Positions 31,869 to 40,136 are shown, numbered from the stretch's first letter. The stretch: DNA of 64,000 bases from Streptomyces geranii (GCF_002954775.1 NZ_PJME01000034.1:1-64000), one strand, 5' to 3'. Notes: a model not told the origin generated them from the letters alone. Made by a program: numbers and translations.

Positions 31869-32792
31869 ATGACACGACGAACCGACTGGGCCGAGTACGC
31901 CGACCCCGGTGCCTCGGAGGACCGGGGCGGCGGGGGCCGCGAGGGCTCCGCCGGGCGTGGTGACGGCGCGTTCGCGGACACCGGGCCGTACGGGGGTGGC
32001 CGCGGGACCCACGAGGGCGACGGGTGGTACGGGGGAGACGGAGGCTCCGGTGCCGGATCGCGCCGGAGCGAGGGGCTGTCGGGGGACGGCCCGCACCGGG
32101 GCGACGGCGCTCCGGGAGACGGACGGCGCCGTGGCGAAGGCGGCCTGGGCGGCGAGAGCGGTGCGTACGGCGAAGGCGGCTCGCGTGGTGGTCGTGGCCG
32201 GCGTCGCCGGCGCGGCTTCGGCGAGTCGGGCGGCGACCCACAGGACGGAGGTTCCGTCTCCTCGTCGAGGGCCGAGAAGGCGGAGCCCCCAGCGGACCCG
32301 GCTGAGCGGGCGCGGGCGATCTGTCTGCGCCTGCTCACCGGGACCCCGCGTACGCGCAAGCAGCTCGCGGACGCCCTGCACAAGCGCGAGATCCCGGACG
32401 AGGTGGCCGAGGAGGTGCTGTCGCGGTTCGAGGAGGTCGGACTGATCAACGACAGCGCGTTCGCGGACGCCTGGGTCGAGTCCCGCCACCACGGCCGGGG
32501 ACTGGCCCGGCGGGCGCTCGTACAGGAACTGCGCACCAAGGGCGTGGACGCGACGCTCATCGACGAGGCGGTCGGACAGCTCGACTCCGAGCAGGAGGAG
32601 ACGACCGCGCGTGAACTCGTCGCCCGCAGACTGCGCGCGACCCGAGGGCTCGACCGCGACAAGCGGATACGCAGGCTCGCGGGGATGCTCGCCCGCAAGG
32701 GCTACTCCCAGGGCATGGCCCTGAGGGTCGTCCGGCAGGCGCTGGAGGCGGAGGGCGAGGACACCGAGTTCCTCGCGGACGACGGGTACTGA
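31869..32792 (+). CDS. recX: RecX family regulator of RecA
   Basis: 307 residues. The RecX domain occupies only the last ~165 residues ('CLRLLTGTPRTRKQLADALHKR', 'VLSRFEEVGLINDSAFADAWV', 'LRTKGVDATLIDEAV', 'GLDRDKRIRRLAGMLARKGY', in part), three tandem three-helix repeats. It is preceded by ~140 residues of Gly/Arg/Asp-rich disordered sequence with no family match, about doubling normal RecX length. RecX binds RecA filaments and limits their growth. It starts 3 bases after the recA stop and is surely cotranscribed. Confidence 0.92.
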   Translation: MTRRTDWAEYADPGASEDRGGGGREGSAGRGDGAFADTGPYGGGRGTHEGDGWYGGDGGSGAGSRRSEGLSGDGPHRGDGAPGDGRRRGEGGLGGESGAYGEGGSRGGRGRRRRRGFGESGGDPQDGGSVSSSRAEKAEPPADPAERARAICLRLLTGTPRTRKQLADALHKREIPDEVAEEVLSRFEEVGLINDSAFADAWVESRHHGRGLARRALVQELRTKGVDATLIDEAVGQLDSEQEETTARELVARRLRATRGLDRDKRIRRLAGMLARKGYSQGMALRVVRQALEAEGEDTEFLADDGY

Positions 32793-32863
32793 CCCGGGCC
32801 CTTCGCCGTGCCGAGATTCGGCGTCCCGAGCGGTGGTTGACGGCTCGGGAGGTCTGCGTCCCC

Positions 32864-32911
32864 GGCCCCGGACACGGTAGACGCGCGGGGGCGCCGATCG
32901 TGTCCGGGGCC
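32864..32911. terminator. Bidirectional terminator between recX and the rhodanese gene
   Basis: Perfect 13-base arms GGCCCCGGACACG (32864-32876) and CGTGTCCGGGGCC (32899-32911) between two convergent genes. Confidence 0.65.
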
Positions 32912-32948
32912 CGGCGGACGGTATGTCGGCACCGGGTGCCGAGCGGGC

Positions 32949-33341
32949 CTACGGCGTGACGGGAAGTCCGGCCGCCCGCCATGCCTGGAAGCCGCCGACC
33001 AGGTCGGTCGCCCGGTGCAGCCCCAGCTGGTGCAGGGACACGGCCGCGAGGCTCGACGCGTACCCCTCGTTGCAGATCACCACGATCCGCAGGTCATGAC
33101 CGGTCGCCTCCGGGACCCGATGGCTGCCCCGGGGATCCAGCCGCCACTCCAGCTCGTTGCGCTCGACCACGAGCGCGCCGGGGATCAGGCCGTCGCGCTC
33201 CCGCAGGGCCGCGTACCGGATGTCGACCAGCAGGGCCGCGCCGGTCTGCGCGGCCTCGTACGCCTCGTGGGGCTCCACGCGCGCGTAGGTGTCGCGTACG
33301 CGGTCAAGGAACTCGTCGATGCCGACGGGCTGTTCGCTCAC
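32949..33341 (-). CDS. Rhodanese-like sulfurtransferase domain protein
   Basis: 130 residues, single rhodanese domain with catalytic Cys90 in 'VVICNEGYAS' and 'LLVDIRYAALRERDGLIPGAL' as the first strand and loop (in part); 'GGFQAWRAAGLPV' is the typical end. It probably carries persulfide sulfur. Its start overlaps the cysteine dioxygenase stop by four bases, so the two act in one operon on cysteine sulfur. Confidence 0.9.
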   Translation of the reverse strand: MSEQPVGIDEFLDRVRDTYARVEPHEAYEAAQTGAALLVDIRYAALRERDGLIPGALVVERNELEWRLDPRGSHRVPEATGHDLRIVVICNEGYASSLAAVSLHQLGLHRATDLVGGFQAWRAAGLPVTP

Positions 33342-33883
33342 TGCCAGTCCTGCGGGCGCTCGACGTGCTCCAGGCGCAGCACCTGGCCCGTGCGGCTGTA
33401 GCGGCGGATCTGGGGCAGCGGCGGGTAGTAGGCGTGGACCGAGATCGCGTGCTCGTCGCGGGACTCGTTGAGGACCTCGTGGACGTGGTGGCGGCCGAAG
33501 GCCCGGCCCTGGCCGGTCGGCAGCCGCCGCTCGCGGTCGACGCCCTCGGTGAGTTCGAGGGTCTTCCAGCCGTCGGCGGGCAGCCGGGCGGCGAGCGAGT
33601 TCTCCTTGAGTTCGCCGGTCGCCGTGGTGAAGGCACCGACCGACTCGGCGTGGTCGTGCCAGCCCGTACCGGTGCCGGGCGGCCAGCCGATCAGCCAGGC
33701 CTCGCTGCCACCGGGCCCCTCAAGACGCACCCAGGTGCGGCCCTCGGGGTCGAGCGGCAGGGAGGCGATCAGCTCGGCGTCGGCGGCGGTACGGCGTACG
33801 AAGTCGAGGAGTTCCGCCTGCGTCGGGGTCTTCGGGGTGCCGGAGACCTGGGCGGGCGCGGATACGGAGGGTGACACAGACAC
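33338..33883 (-). CDS. Cysteine dioxygenase (type I)
   Basis: About 181 residues. A cupin iron enzyme that oxidises L-cysteine to cysteine sulfinate. The metal ligands are visible as HxH in 'GTGWHDHAESVGAF' and a third His in 'AFGRHHVHEVLNES'; 'AISVHAYYPPL' carries the usual C-terminal Tyr. GTG at 33883 was taken as start (AGGACGG upstream); a second GTG lies two codons in. 82 bases separate it from a Cys-rich leader peptide, and the rhodanese gene overlaps its end. Confidence 0.88.
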   Translation of the reverse strand: MSVSPSVSAPAQVSGTPKTPTQAELLDFVRRTAADAELIASLPLDPEGRTWVRLEGPGGSEAWLIGWPPGTGTGWHDHAESVGAFTTATGELKENSLAARLPADGWKTLELTEGVDRERRLPTGQGRAFGRHHVHEVLNESRDEHAISVHAYYPPLPQIRRYSRTGQVLRLEHVERPQDWQ

Positions 33884-33965
33884 GGGTACCGTCCTGGTGA
33901 ACGTTCGCGGGAAGCGCGCGACTTCGCGGGAGAGCGGCGCACGCGGGAAGGTCGAGAAGGCGAAT

Positions 33966-34013
33966 TCAGCAGGACGGACGACACACGCAGCCCGCATAGC
34001 GGACGAGGTCCAT
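33966..34013 (-). CDS. Cys-containing leader peptide upstream of cysteine dioxygenase
   Basis: 15-codon ORF MDLVRYAGCVCRPSC with a strong GGAGGG five bases before its ATG (34019-34024). Three of its last seven residues are Cys and the stop follows at once. Short peptides with an '(H/M)xDLVR..(A)GC(x)CRP' look are common ahead of sulfur genes in actinobacteria, where ribosomes stalling at Cys codons sense cysteine supply. It has its own promoter just upstream. A clear terminator/antiterminator pair was not identified in the 82 bases that follow. Confidence 0.75.
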   Translation of the reverse strand: MDLVRYAGCVCRPSC

Positions 34014-34065
34014 ATGGACCCTCCGCCACAGGCGCACATCGGTGTCGGCATCGGTCACGTTCCGG

Positions 34066-34094
34066 AGTACAGCATGACGGTGCGGAGTGGTCAA
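34066..34094 (-). promoter_or_regulatory. Promoter of the leader peptide-cysteine dioxygenase-rhodanese operon
   Basis: On the minus strand TTGACC (34094-34089), 17-base spacer, TGTACT (34071-34066). The predicted start point leaves a ~45-base leader before the leader-peptide ATG. Confidence 0.65.
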
Positions 34095-34104
34095 CTCGTT
34101 GTCA

Positions 34105-34548
34105 CCATGTGGACGGGGCGCTGGTGGGACGGGGTGGCCGGGGCGGGGGCGCACGACAAGCGGACGCGACCCGCGCGCGGGCGCGCGGGTCGAACTCCGC
34201 TTCGAACGCGCCCAGTAGGGACGCGGCCCACGCGCGCGTGCGAGTGCGCGACGGCGCCTTCATGAGCCTTCGTGGGGAGGGTGCCCGGCGGGCAGGCGAC
34301 CCCCGTGTGCGGAGCGCGGCGCCCACCCGGGCAAGGTGCTGCGGCGCTGCCCATGCGCGCGGAGTGCGCGTGAGCGCGCACGCTCAGGACGCGCCCCGGC
34401 TCGCGCGGCCCACGCGCGCGGGAGGCGTCGGACGTATTCCGGGCCTGTAGGCGAGCGTGGCCGACGTGGCTCCCGCCTGCGGGACGCGTCAGCTGTGTGC
34501 CCGATGGACGGGAGGAGGGGAAACCGCGGCCCCCGCGCGCGGGCCACG
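34105..34548. other. GC-hairpin-rich gap without a convincing gene
   Basis: About 440 bases between the cysteine dioxygenase promoter and the end of the FAD monooxygenase. It is packed with CGCGCG runs and palindromes: a perfect 11-base stem with 4-base loop at 34167-34192, a 7-base stem at 34364-34381, and CCCACGCGCGCGGG-like strings at about 34229, 34409 and 34535. Open frames exist on both strands but all read as Arg/Ala/Gly low complexity without a credible ribosome site; a 54-codon minus frame starting at 34263 is the least bad. I assign no gene. Confidence 0.5.
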
Positions 34549-36336
34549 TCAGCGGGTGCTCGCCGCCGCCTCCGTGTTCGCCGAGGTGTTCGACGCGCCT
34601 GCCCTGCCGGGCCCGTCCGCCGTCGCCCCGCCTGCCTTGTCCGTGGGGCCCCCGGTCTCCCCGGTGACGTCGTCCGACGTGGCGCGCGCGGAGCCGCCCA
34701 GTGTCGCCTCGGCCGCCGAGTACAGGTCGGCCGGGCGTACTCCGCTCAGCGCCGTGACCAGGTGCCCGTCCGGGCGGATCAGGAGCACGGTGTGGGCGGC
34801 GGCGCCCGGGTAGCTCTCGGTGACCAGCAGCTCGGCGGGGTGCGGCAGCGCGGCCACCGCGGCGGCCAGCCGGGGCATGATCCCGGCGCCCACCCAGTGC
34901 TTGCGCTCCCACACACCCGTACCCGGCGCGACCAGCAGCACCAGCAGCGCACCGCGCCCCAGCCGCTCCCGCAGCCCCACGAAGGAACCGTCCTCCGCGG
35001 TGACCCGTACGTCCGTCACCTGTGCGCCGGGCGCGGTGTCCACCGCGATCTCCGCCTCGATGTGCCGGGGCGCCAGCGGTGAGTGGGCGTATGCCCCCGG
35101 CGTGCCCAGGATGCCGCGCCCCAGGTGACCGTCCGTCAGCAGTCCGTCGTGGCCGCGGGCCGACCCGGGGACGTACGCCCGCAGTCCCCCGCCGCCGCGC
35201 AGCAGCGGCAGTGCCTGGTCGGCGGCGCGCAGCCGGGCGGAGACGGCCGCGCGCCGCTCGGTCTGGTAGCTGTCCAGCAGCGCCTCGTGCGGCCCGTGGT
35301 GCCAGGCCAGGGCCAGTTTCCAGGCGAGGTTGTCGGCGTCCCGCAGCCCCTCGTCCAGCCCCTGGGTGCCGAGCGCCCCGAGCAGGTGTGCGGCGTCCCC
35401 GGCGAGGAAGACGCGGCCGGCCCGCCAGCGCCGGGCGAGCCGGTGGTGGACGATGTGGACGCCGGTGTCGAGCAGGTCGTACGGCGGTGTGGTCCCGCCG
35501 CTCCAGCCCGCGAGGGTCTCCCGGACCCGGGTCACCAGGAGTTCGGGCGTGACCAGGTCCTTGCCGGGCGGCAGCAGCCAGTCCAGGCGCCACACGCCGT
35601 CCGGGAGCGGGCGGGCGGTGATCTCGCCGGCCGTGGGCCCCGATGTCCGCCACGGCGGCATCCGGTGCAACAACGCCTCGCCGGGCCACGGAAGTTCCGT
35701 ACGCAGTGCCGCTACGGCGTGTCGTTCGACGGCCGTACGTCCGGGGAAGCGGATGTCCTGGAGTTTGCGGACGGTGGAGCGCGGGCCGTCGCAGCCGACC
35801 AGGTAGCTGCCGCGCCACCAGGTGCCGCCGGGGCCGCGGGTGTGGGCCGTGATGCCGGAGGGCTCCTGCTCGACGGAGTCGAGGCGGCTGTTGACGGCCA
35901 CCTTGACGAGGCGCTCGCGCGCGATTGCGGTGCGCAGGGCGCCGGTCAGGACGTGCTGGGCGACGTGCAGGGGGATGTCGTACTCGGTGTCGGGCTCTGG
36001 TCCTGCAGCGGGTCCCGCACCCGGTCCGAGGCCCGCCGGGAGCGCGTCGGCCGGCCCGTCGGTCTCCTCGGCCCCGAAAGAGATCCGGCGCATCACCTGC
36101 TTGCGCCGCATGGACCGCCATCCGGCCCAGTGGAACCCGGCCTCGGTGATCGGCACACCGGTCAGCCGTTCCAGGAGCGCGGCGGTGTCCTCGCGCAGCA
36201 CGACGGTGCGCGCGGGGCGCTGGTCGTCCTTGCCCGGCCCCTCGTCGAGGACGACGGAGGGGACCTCCTGACGCGCCAGCGCAAGCGCCAGCGTGAGCCC
36301 GACCGGCCCCGCTCCGACGATGATCACCGGGTCCAT
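34549..36336 (-). CDS. FAD-dependent aromatic monooxygenase
   Basis: 595 residues of the PheA/TfdB flavoprotein hydroxylase family. FAD binding: 'VIIVGAGPVGLTLALALARQ' at the start, 'SYLVGCDGPRSTVRK' in the middle (the DG motif) and 'RVFLAGDAAHLLGALGTQGL' (the GD motif), where the usual 'P..G.G.N' has become 'LGALGTQG'. A thioredoxin-like C-terminal domain is followed by a ~40-residue Ala/Thr/Gly tail. Such enzymes hydroxylate phenolics or tailor polyketides; the substrate is unknown and no pathway genes flank it. Start at 36336 is the conserved 'MDPVIIVGAGP' with AGGGGG upstream; a further upstream ATG adds 30 unsupported residues. Confidence 0.87.
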   Translation of the reverse strand: MDPVIIVGAGPVGLTLALALARQEVPSVVLDEGPGKDDQRPARTVVLREDTAALLERLTGVPITEAGFHWAGWRSMRRKQVMRRISFGAEETDGPADALPAGLGPGAGPAAGPEPDTEYDIPLHVAQHVLTGALRTAIARERLVKVAVNSRLDSVEQEPSGITAHTRGPGGTWWRGSYLVGCDGPRSTVRKLQDIRFPGRTAVERHAVAALRTELPWPGEALLHRMPPWRTSGPTAGEITARPLPDGVWRLDWLLPPGKDLVTPELLVTRVRETLAGWSGGTTPPYDLLDTGVHIVHHRLARRWRAGRVFLAGDAAHLLGALGTQGLDEGLRDADNLAWKLALAWHHGPHEALLDSYQTERRAAVSARLRAADQALPLLRGGGGLRAYVPGSARGHDGLLTDGHLGRGILGTPGAYAHSPLAPRHIEAEIAVDTAPGAQVTDVRVTAEDGSFVGLRERLGRGALLVLLVAPGTGVWERKHWVGAGIMPRLAAAVAALPHPAELLVTESYPGAAAHTVLLIRPDGHLVTALSGVRPADLYSAAEATLGGSARATSDDVTGETGGPTDKAGGATADGPGRAGASNTSANTEAAASTR

Positions 36337-36453
36337 GGCGCGGCGCCCCCTGCCCAGAGCGACGTCTTCATCGACACAAGTGAACAGGAAGTTGGAGCGG
36401 GGTGCACGATCACAGAACGTATGCAACAGATTGCCGGTGCTTGCGTCAAGTGA

Positions 36454-36487
36454 CGGAGGGCAGTGGCGATCATGCCACTGCCCTCCG
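36454..36487 (-). terminator. gluABCD operon terminator
   Basis: Perfect 14-base arms CGGAGGGCAGTGGC / GCCACTGCCCTCCG with a GATCAT loop, 26 bases after the gluD stop. Confidence 0.75.
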
Positions 36488-36513
36488 GGCGGTATACGGA
36501 GATTGACTGAGCG

Positions 36514-37416
36514 TCAGATGCCGCCCACGCCGCCGCCCGCTCCTGTTCCCATGGTGCCGCTGATCGACGCGTCGTTCGGGTCCAGCACCGCCCCGGTGCT
36601 CTTCTTGCCGCGCCTGAGACGCCGCTCCAGCCAGCTCGCGAAGGTCGTGAGCGCGAAGTTGATCGCGATGAAGATCAGGCCGACGACCGTGAAGCTGGCG
36701 ATGATGTTGGCGCCGTAGTACGAGCTCATCGGGCTCACCGCGGCGATCAGGTCGGAGAAGGTGAGGACGCCGCCGCCGAGGGCGGTGTCCTTCACGATCA
36801 CGACGGTCTGGCTGACGATCGCCGGCAGCATCGCCGTGACCGCCTGCGGCAGCAGGATCGTCCGCATGACCTGGCCCTTGCGCAGACCGATCGCCATGGC
36901 GGCCTCGGACTGCCCCTTGGGCAGGGCCAGGATGCCCGCGCGGACGATCTCCGCGAGGACCGCCGCGTTGTACAGCACCAGGCCCGTGACGACCGCGTAC
37001 AGCGGCCGGTCTTCGGTGCTGATGTTCGTGTACTCGGAGTACAGCGCGAGTCCGAAGATCATCAGGACCAGCACCGGGATGGCGCGGAAGAACTCCACGA
37101 TGATCCCGGCCGGCACCCGCACCCAGACATGGTCCGAGAGCCGTGAGATACCGAGCACGGCACCGAGCGGCAGCGCGATGACCATGGCGAGCGCCGCGGC
37201 CTTCAGCGTGTTCTGCAGACCGGGCCAGATGTACGTGGACCAGGCCTCGGTGTGGAAGAAGGGCTCCCACTTCGCCCACTCCAGCTGCTGCTTGTCCTCA
37301 AGGGCGCTGAACACCCACCACAGCACCGCCGCGAGGGCGATCAGGAAGCCGACCGTGAAGACGACGTTGCGCCTCTTGGCACGGGGCCCCTGGGCGTCGT
37401 AGAGAACGGAACTCAT
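36514..37416 (-). CDS. gluD: Glutamate ABC transporter permease GluD
   Basis: 300 residues, inner-membrane subunit of the glutamate importer. First helix 'VVFTVGFLIALAAVLWWVF', then the ABC permease core with the EAA loop 'EAAMAIGLRKGQVMRTILLPQA' (in part). The C-terminal ~35 residues are Gly/Thr-rich. ATG overlaps the gluC stop as ATGA. Last gene of gluABCD, followed by a hairpin. Confidence 0.93.
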   Translation of the reverse strand: MSSVLYDAQGPRAKRRNVVFTVGFLIALAAVLWWVFSALEDKQQLEWAKWEPFFHTEAWSTYIWPGLQNTLKAAALAMVIALPLGAVLGISRLSDHVWVRVPAGIIVEFFRAIPVLVLMIFGLALYSEYTNISTEDRPLYAVVTGLVLYNAAVLAEIVRAGILALPKGQSEAAMAIGLRKGQVMRTILLPQAVTAMLPAIVSQTVVIVKDTALGGGVLTFSDLIAAVSPMSSYYGANIIASFTVVGLIFIAINFALTTFASWLERRLRRGKKSTGAVLDPNDASISGTMGTGAGGGVGGI

Positions 37417-38081
37417 CGCTTCACCGCCACCTTCTTGCCCACCCAGCCCAGGATCAGACCGGTCGGCAGCGTCAGACACACGAAACCGAAGGCGAAGACC
37501 GCGGAGATCAGGATCAGCTGAGCCTCGTTCTCGATCATCTCCTTCATCAGCAGGGCCGCCTCGGCGACGCCGATCGCCGCGGCCACCGTGGTGTTCTTGG
37601 TGAGGGCGATGAGGACGTTCGCCAGTGGGCCGACCACCGAGCGGAACGCCTGCGGCAGCACCACCAGGGTCAGCACCTGGGTGAAGTTCAGGCCGATCGC
37701 CCGCGCCGCCTCCGCCTGGCCGACCGGCACCGTGTTGATGCCGGAACGCAGGGCCTCGCACACGAATGCCGAGGTGTAGAGGGTCAGACCCAGCACGGCG
37801 AGCCGGAAGTTCTGGGTCTCGAAGTTGTCGGCGGCGCCCATGGTGACGCCGAGCGTCTGGCTCAGGCCCAGCGAGGTGAACAGGATGATCACGGTCAGCG
37901 GGATGTTCCGCACGGTGTTCACGTAGAACGTGCCGAAACCGCGCATCAGCGGCACCGGGCCGACGCGCATGGCGGCCAGCAGAGTTCCCCACACCAGTGA
38001 ACCGACGGCCGAGAGCAGGGTGAGCTGGATGGTCACCCAGAAGGCACCCAGCAGGTCGTAACCTTCAAGAAAATCGAACAC
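37413..38081 (-). CDS. gluC: Glutamate ABC transporter permease GluC
   Basis: 222 residues, HisM-type permease: 'LLGAFWVTIQLTLLSAVGSLVWG' (in part) at the N-terminus and the EAA loop 'EAARAIGLNFTQVLTLVVLPQA' (in part). Starts at GTG 38081 after GGGAG. Pairs with GluD as the transmembrane dimer. Confidence 0.93.
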   Translation of the reverse strand: MFDFLEGYDLLGAFWVTIQLTLLSAVGSLVWGTLLAAMRVGPVPLMRGFGTFYVNTVRNIPLTVIILFTSLGLSQTLGVTMGAADNFETQNFRLAVLGLTLYTSAFVCEALRSGINTVPVGQAEAARAIGLNFTQVLTLVVLPQAFRSVVGPLANVLIALTKNTTVAAAIGVAEAALLMKEMIENEAQLILISAVFAFGFVCLTLPTGLILGWVGKKVAVKR

Positions 38082-38155
38082 GATCTCCCGCGCTTCCGCG
38101 TGTCGAGGGCCCCGGTGCGCCGGTCCGGGAACCGGCGCACCCGTCAGGCGCTGCT

Positions 38156-38995
38156 TCAGCTGACGATGTTGCCGATCTTCGGCGCGGGCTCGTTCTTGTA
38201 GCCGGCCGGACCGAAGTTCGCGTCCACGGCCTTCTGCCAGGAACCGTCGGAGACCATCTTCTCCAGGGCGGTGTTGATCTTCGCCTTCAGATCGCTGCCC
38301 TTCTTGACACCGATGCCGTAGTTCTCGTTGGTCATCTTGAAGCCGCCGAGCTTGAACTTGCCCTTGAAGGCGTCCTGCGAGGCGTAACCGGCAAGGATCG
38401 AGTCGTCCGTCGTCAGGGCGTCGATGGCCTTGTTCTGCAGACCGGTCAGACAGGCGGAGTACGTCGGGTACTCCTGCAGCTGGGCCTTGGGCGCCAGCTT
38501 CTCCTTGACGTTCTGCGCCGACGTCGAACCCGTGACCGAACACAGCTTCTTGCTGTTGAGGTCGGCCGGCGACTTGATCGAGTCGTCGTCGGAACGGATC
38601 AGGACGTCCTGGTGGGCCAGCAGGTACGGACCGGCGAAGTCGACCTTCTTCTGGCGCTCGTCGTTGATCGAGTACGAGGCGGCGATGAACTCGACGTCAC
38701 CACGCTGCAGCATGGTCTCGCGGTCGGCGCTCTTCGACTCCTTCCATTCGATCTGGTCCTCGCTGTAGCCGAGCTCCTTGGCGATGTATTTGGCGACGTC
38801 GACGTCGAAGCCCGAGTAGCCCTGCGGGGTCTTCTGGCCGATGCCGGGCTGGTCGAACTTGATGCCTACGGTGATCGACTTGCTGTCGCCCGAGCCGCTG
38901 CCGGAGCTGTCCTTGTCGTCGGAGCCGCACGCGGTGGCCGTGAGGGCGAGGACGAGGGCGGCGGCCGAGGCCGCGGTGACCTTGCGGAGCTTCAT
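38156..38995 (-). CDS. gluB: Glutamate-binding lipoprotein GluB
   Basis: 279 residues, extracellular solute receptor of the importer. Lipobox 'LALTATAC' after a basic N-terminus ('MKLRKVTAAS'), Ser/Gly linker, then a type II periplasmic-binding fold ('TVGIKFDQPGIGQKTPQGYSG' in part, 'FDVDVAKYIAKELG', 'GDVEFIAASYSI'). The ATG at 38995 has AAGG eight bases upstream and was preferred to an ATG three codons earlier. Confidence 0.94.
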   Translation of the reverse strand: MKLRKVTAASAAALVLALTATACGSDDKDSSGSGSGDSKSITVGIKFDQPGIGQKTPQGYSGFDVDVAKYIAKELGYSEDQIEWKESKSADRETMLQRGDVEFIAASYSINDERQKKVDFAGPYLLAHQDVLIRSDDDSIKSPADLNSKKLCSVTGSTSAQNVKEKLAPKAQLQEYPTYSACLTGLQNKAIDALTTDDSILAGYASQDAFKGKFKLGGFKMTNENYGIGVKKGSDLKAKINTALEKMVSDGSWQKAVDANFGPAGYKNEPAPKIGNIVS

Positions 38996-39083
38996 GCTGA
39001 ACATCCTTTGGCTGATGAGAGACGCGGACCATTGGTGCCGTGCGGGCCTGACAAGTGGGCGTTCTTCGGATACGCGCAGGTCG

Positions 39084-39860
39084 TCAGTGGTGCAGGATCT
39101 TGGACAGGAAGTCCTTCGCGCGGTCGCTGCGCGGGTTGCTGAAGAACTGGTCCGGCACAGCCTCTTCGACGATGCGGCCGTCGGCCATGAACACCACTCG
39201 GTTGGCCGCCGAACGGGCGAACCCCATCTCGTGGGTGACGACGATCATGGTCATGCCCTCGCGGGCGAGCTGCTGCATGACCTCAAGGACCTCGTTGATC
39301 ATCTCCGGGTCGAGCGCCGACGTGGGCTCGTCGAAGAGCATGACCTTGGGGTCCATGGCCAGGGCGCGCGCGATGGCGACACGCTGCTGCTGGCCGCCGG
39401 ACAGCTGTGCGGGGTACTTGTCGGCCTGCGTGGCCACGCCCACCCGGTCGAGCAGGGCGCGGGCCTTCTCCTCGGCCACCTTCTTGTCGGCCTTGCGGAC
39501 CTTGATCTGGCCCAGCATCACGTTCTCGAGCACGGTCTTGTGCGCGAACAGGTTGAAGGACTGGAACACCATGCCGACGTCGGCCCGCAGCCGGGCCAGC
39601 GCCTTGCCCTCCTGGGGCAGCGGCTTGCCGTCGATGGTGATGTCGCCGGAGTCGATCGTCTCCAGCCGGTTGATGGCGCGGCACAGGGTGGACTTTCCGG
39701 ACCCGGAGGGTCCGATCACCACGACCACCTCGCCGCGGGCGATGGTCAGGTCGATGTCCTGGAGCACGTGCAACGCGCCGAAGTGCTTGTTGACGCTCTT
39801 CAGGACGACCAGATCGCCGGTCGCGGCCACGTCGTCCTTGGCCACCGATACTTCGGTCAT
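39084..39860 (-). CDS. gluA: Glutamate ABC transporter ATP-binding protein GluA
   Basis: 258 residues, cytoplasmic ATPase of the importer. Walker A 'GPSGSGKST', Q-loop 'VFQSFNLF', signature 'LSGGQQQRVAIARAL', Walker B 'VMLFDEP', switch His in 'VVTHEMGF'. GAGGACGGAG precedes the ATG by about 12 bases. First gene of gluABCD, divergent from gluR-gluK; in S. coelicolor GluR activates this operon at high glutamate. Confidence 0.95.
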   Translation of the reverse strand: MTEVSVAKDDVAATGDLVVLKSVNKHFGALHVLQDIDLTIARGEVVVVIGPSGSGKSTLCRAINRLETIDSGDITIDGKPLPQEGKALARLRADVGMVFQSFNLFAHKTVLENVMLGQIKVRKADKKVAEEKARALLDRVGVATQADKYPAQLSGGQQQRVAIARALAMDPKVMLFDEPTSALDPEMINEVLEVMQQLAREGMTMIVVTHEMGFARSAANRVVFMADGRIVEEAVPDQFFSNPRSDRAKDFLSKILHH

Positions 39861-40062
39861 CGCTTACTGGCTCCGTCCTCCTCGGTTTCGGTGGACAGTA
39901 GTGAGCCCGTGAGACCAGCGTCATCACATCTGAGCGAGAATTGAGGATAACGATCCGATGTCAGGTCAACACAATCCGTAGCGCCATTCGAAAGAGGTGT
40001 ACCGGCTGGATAACGGAAGCGGCCCGCGGCCGGAACCGCACGCACGCGTGCGTGTGTCCACA

Positions 40063-40101
40063 TGGTGTACTCCGCTGGTGCACCGCCGTGGTGTACAAGT
40101 C
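40063..40101 (+). promoter_or_regulatory. Three 13-bp direct repeats in the gluA-gluR intergenic region (candidate GluR box)
   Basis: TGGTGTACTCCGC, TGGTGCACCGCCG and TGGTGTACAAGTC follow each other without gap (40063-40075, 40076-40088, 40089-40101). The core TGGTGYAC is kept in all three. OmpR-family regulators bind such direct repeats. A 16-base palindrome CACGCACGCGTGCGTG (40039-40054) lies just upstream. The 276-base gap (39861-40136) also has a TTGACC hexamer on the minus strand (39969-39964) as a possible gluA -35. Confidence 0.6.
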
Positions 40102-40136
40102 GAAGCGGTACGGCCGATGAACCGAAGGAGGCCGCG

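Noticed and set aside
34109..34450. Plus-strand open frame in the GC-hairpin gap
   Set aside because: Low-complexity Arg/Ala/Gly product, no ribosome site and no recognisable domain.
34549..36336. FAD monooxygenase as the missing hydroxylase of the siderophore cluster
   Set aside because: It belongs to the aromatic-ring hydroxylase family, not the N-hydroxylating lysine/ornithine type, and lies 21 kb away.
40039..40054. 16-base palindrome CACGCACGCGTGCGTG as the GluR operator
   Set aside because: CGCGTG-rich palindromes are frequent in this DNA; the adjacent direct repeats fit an OmpR-family regulator better.
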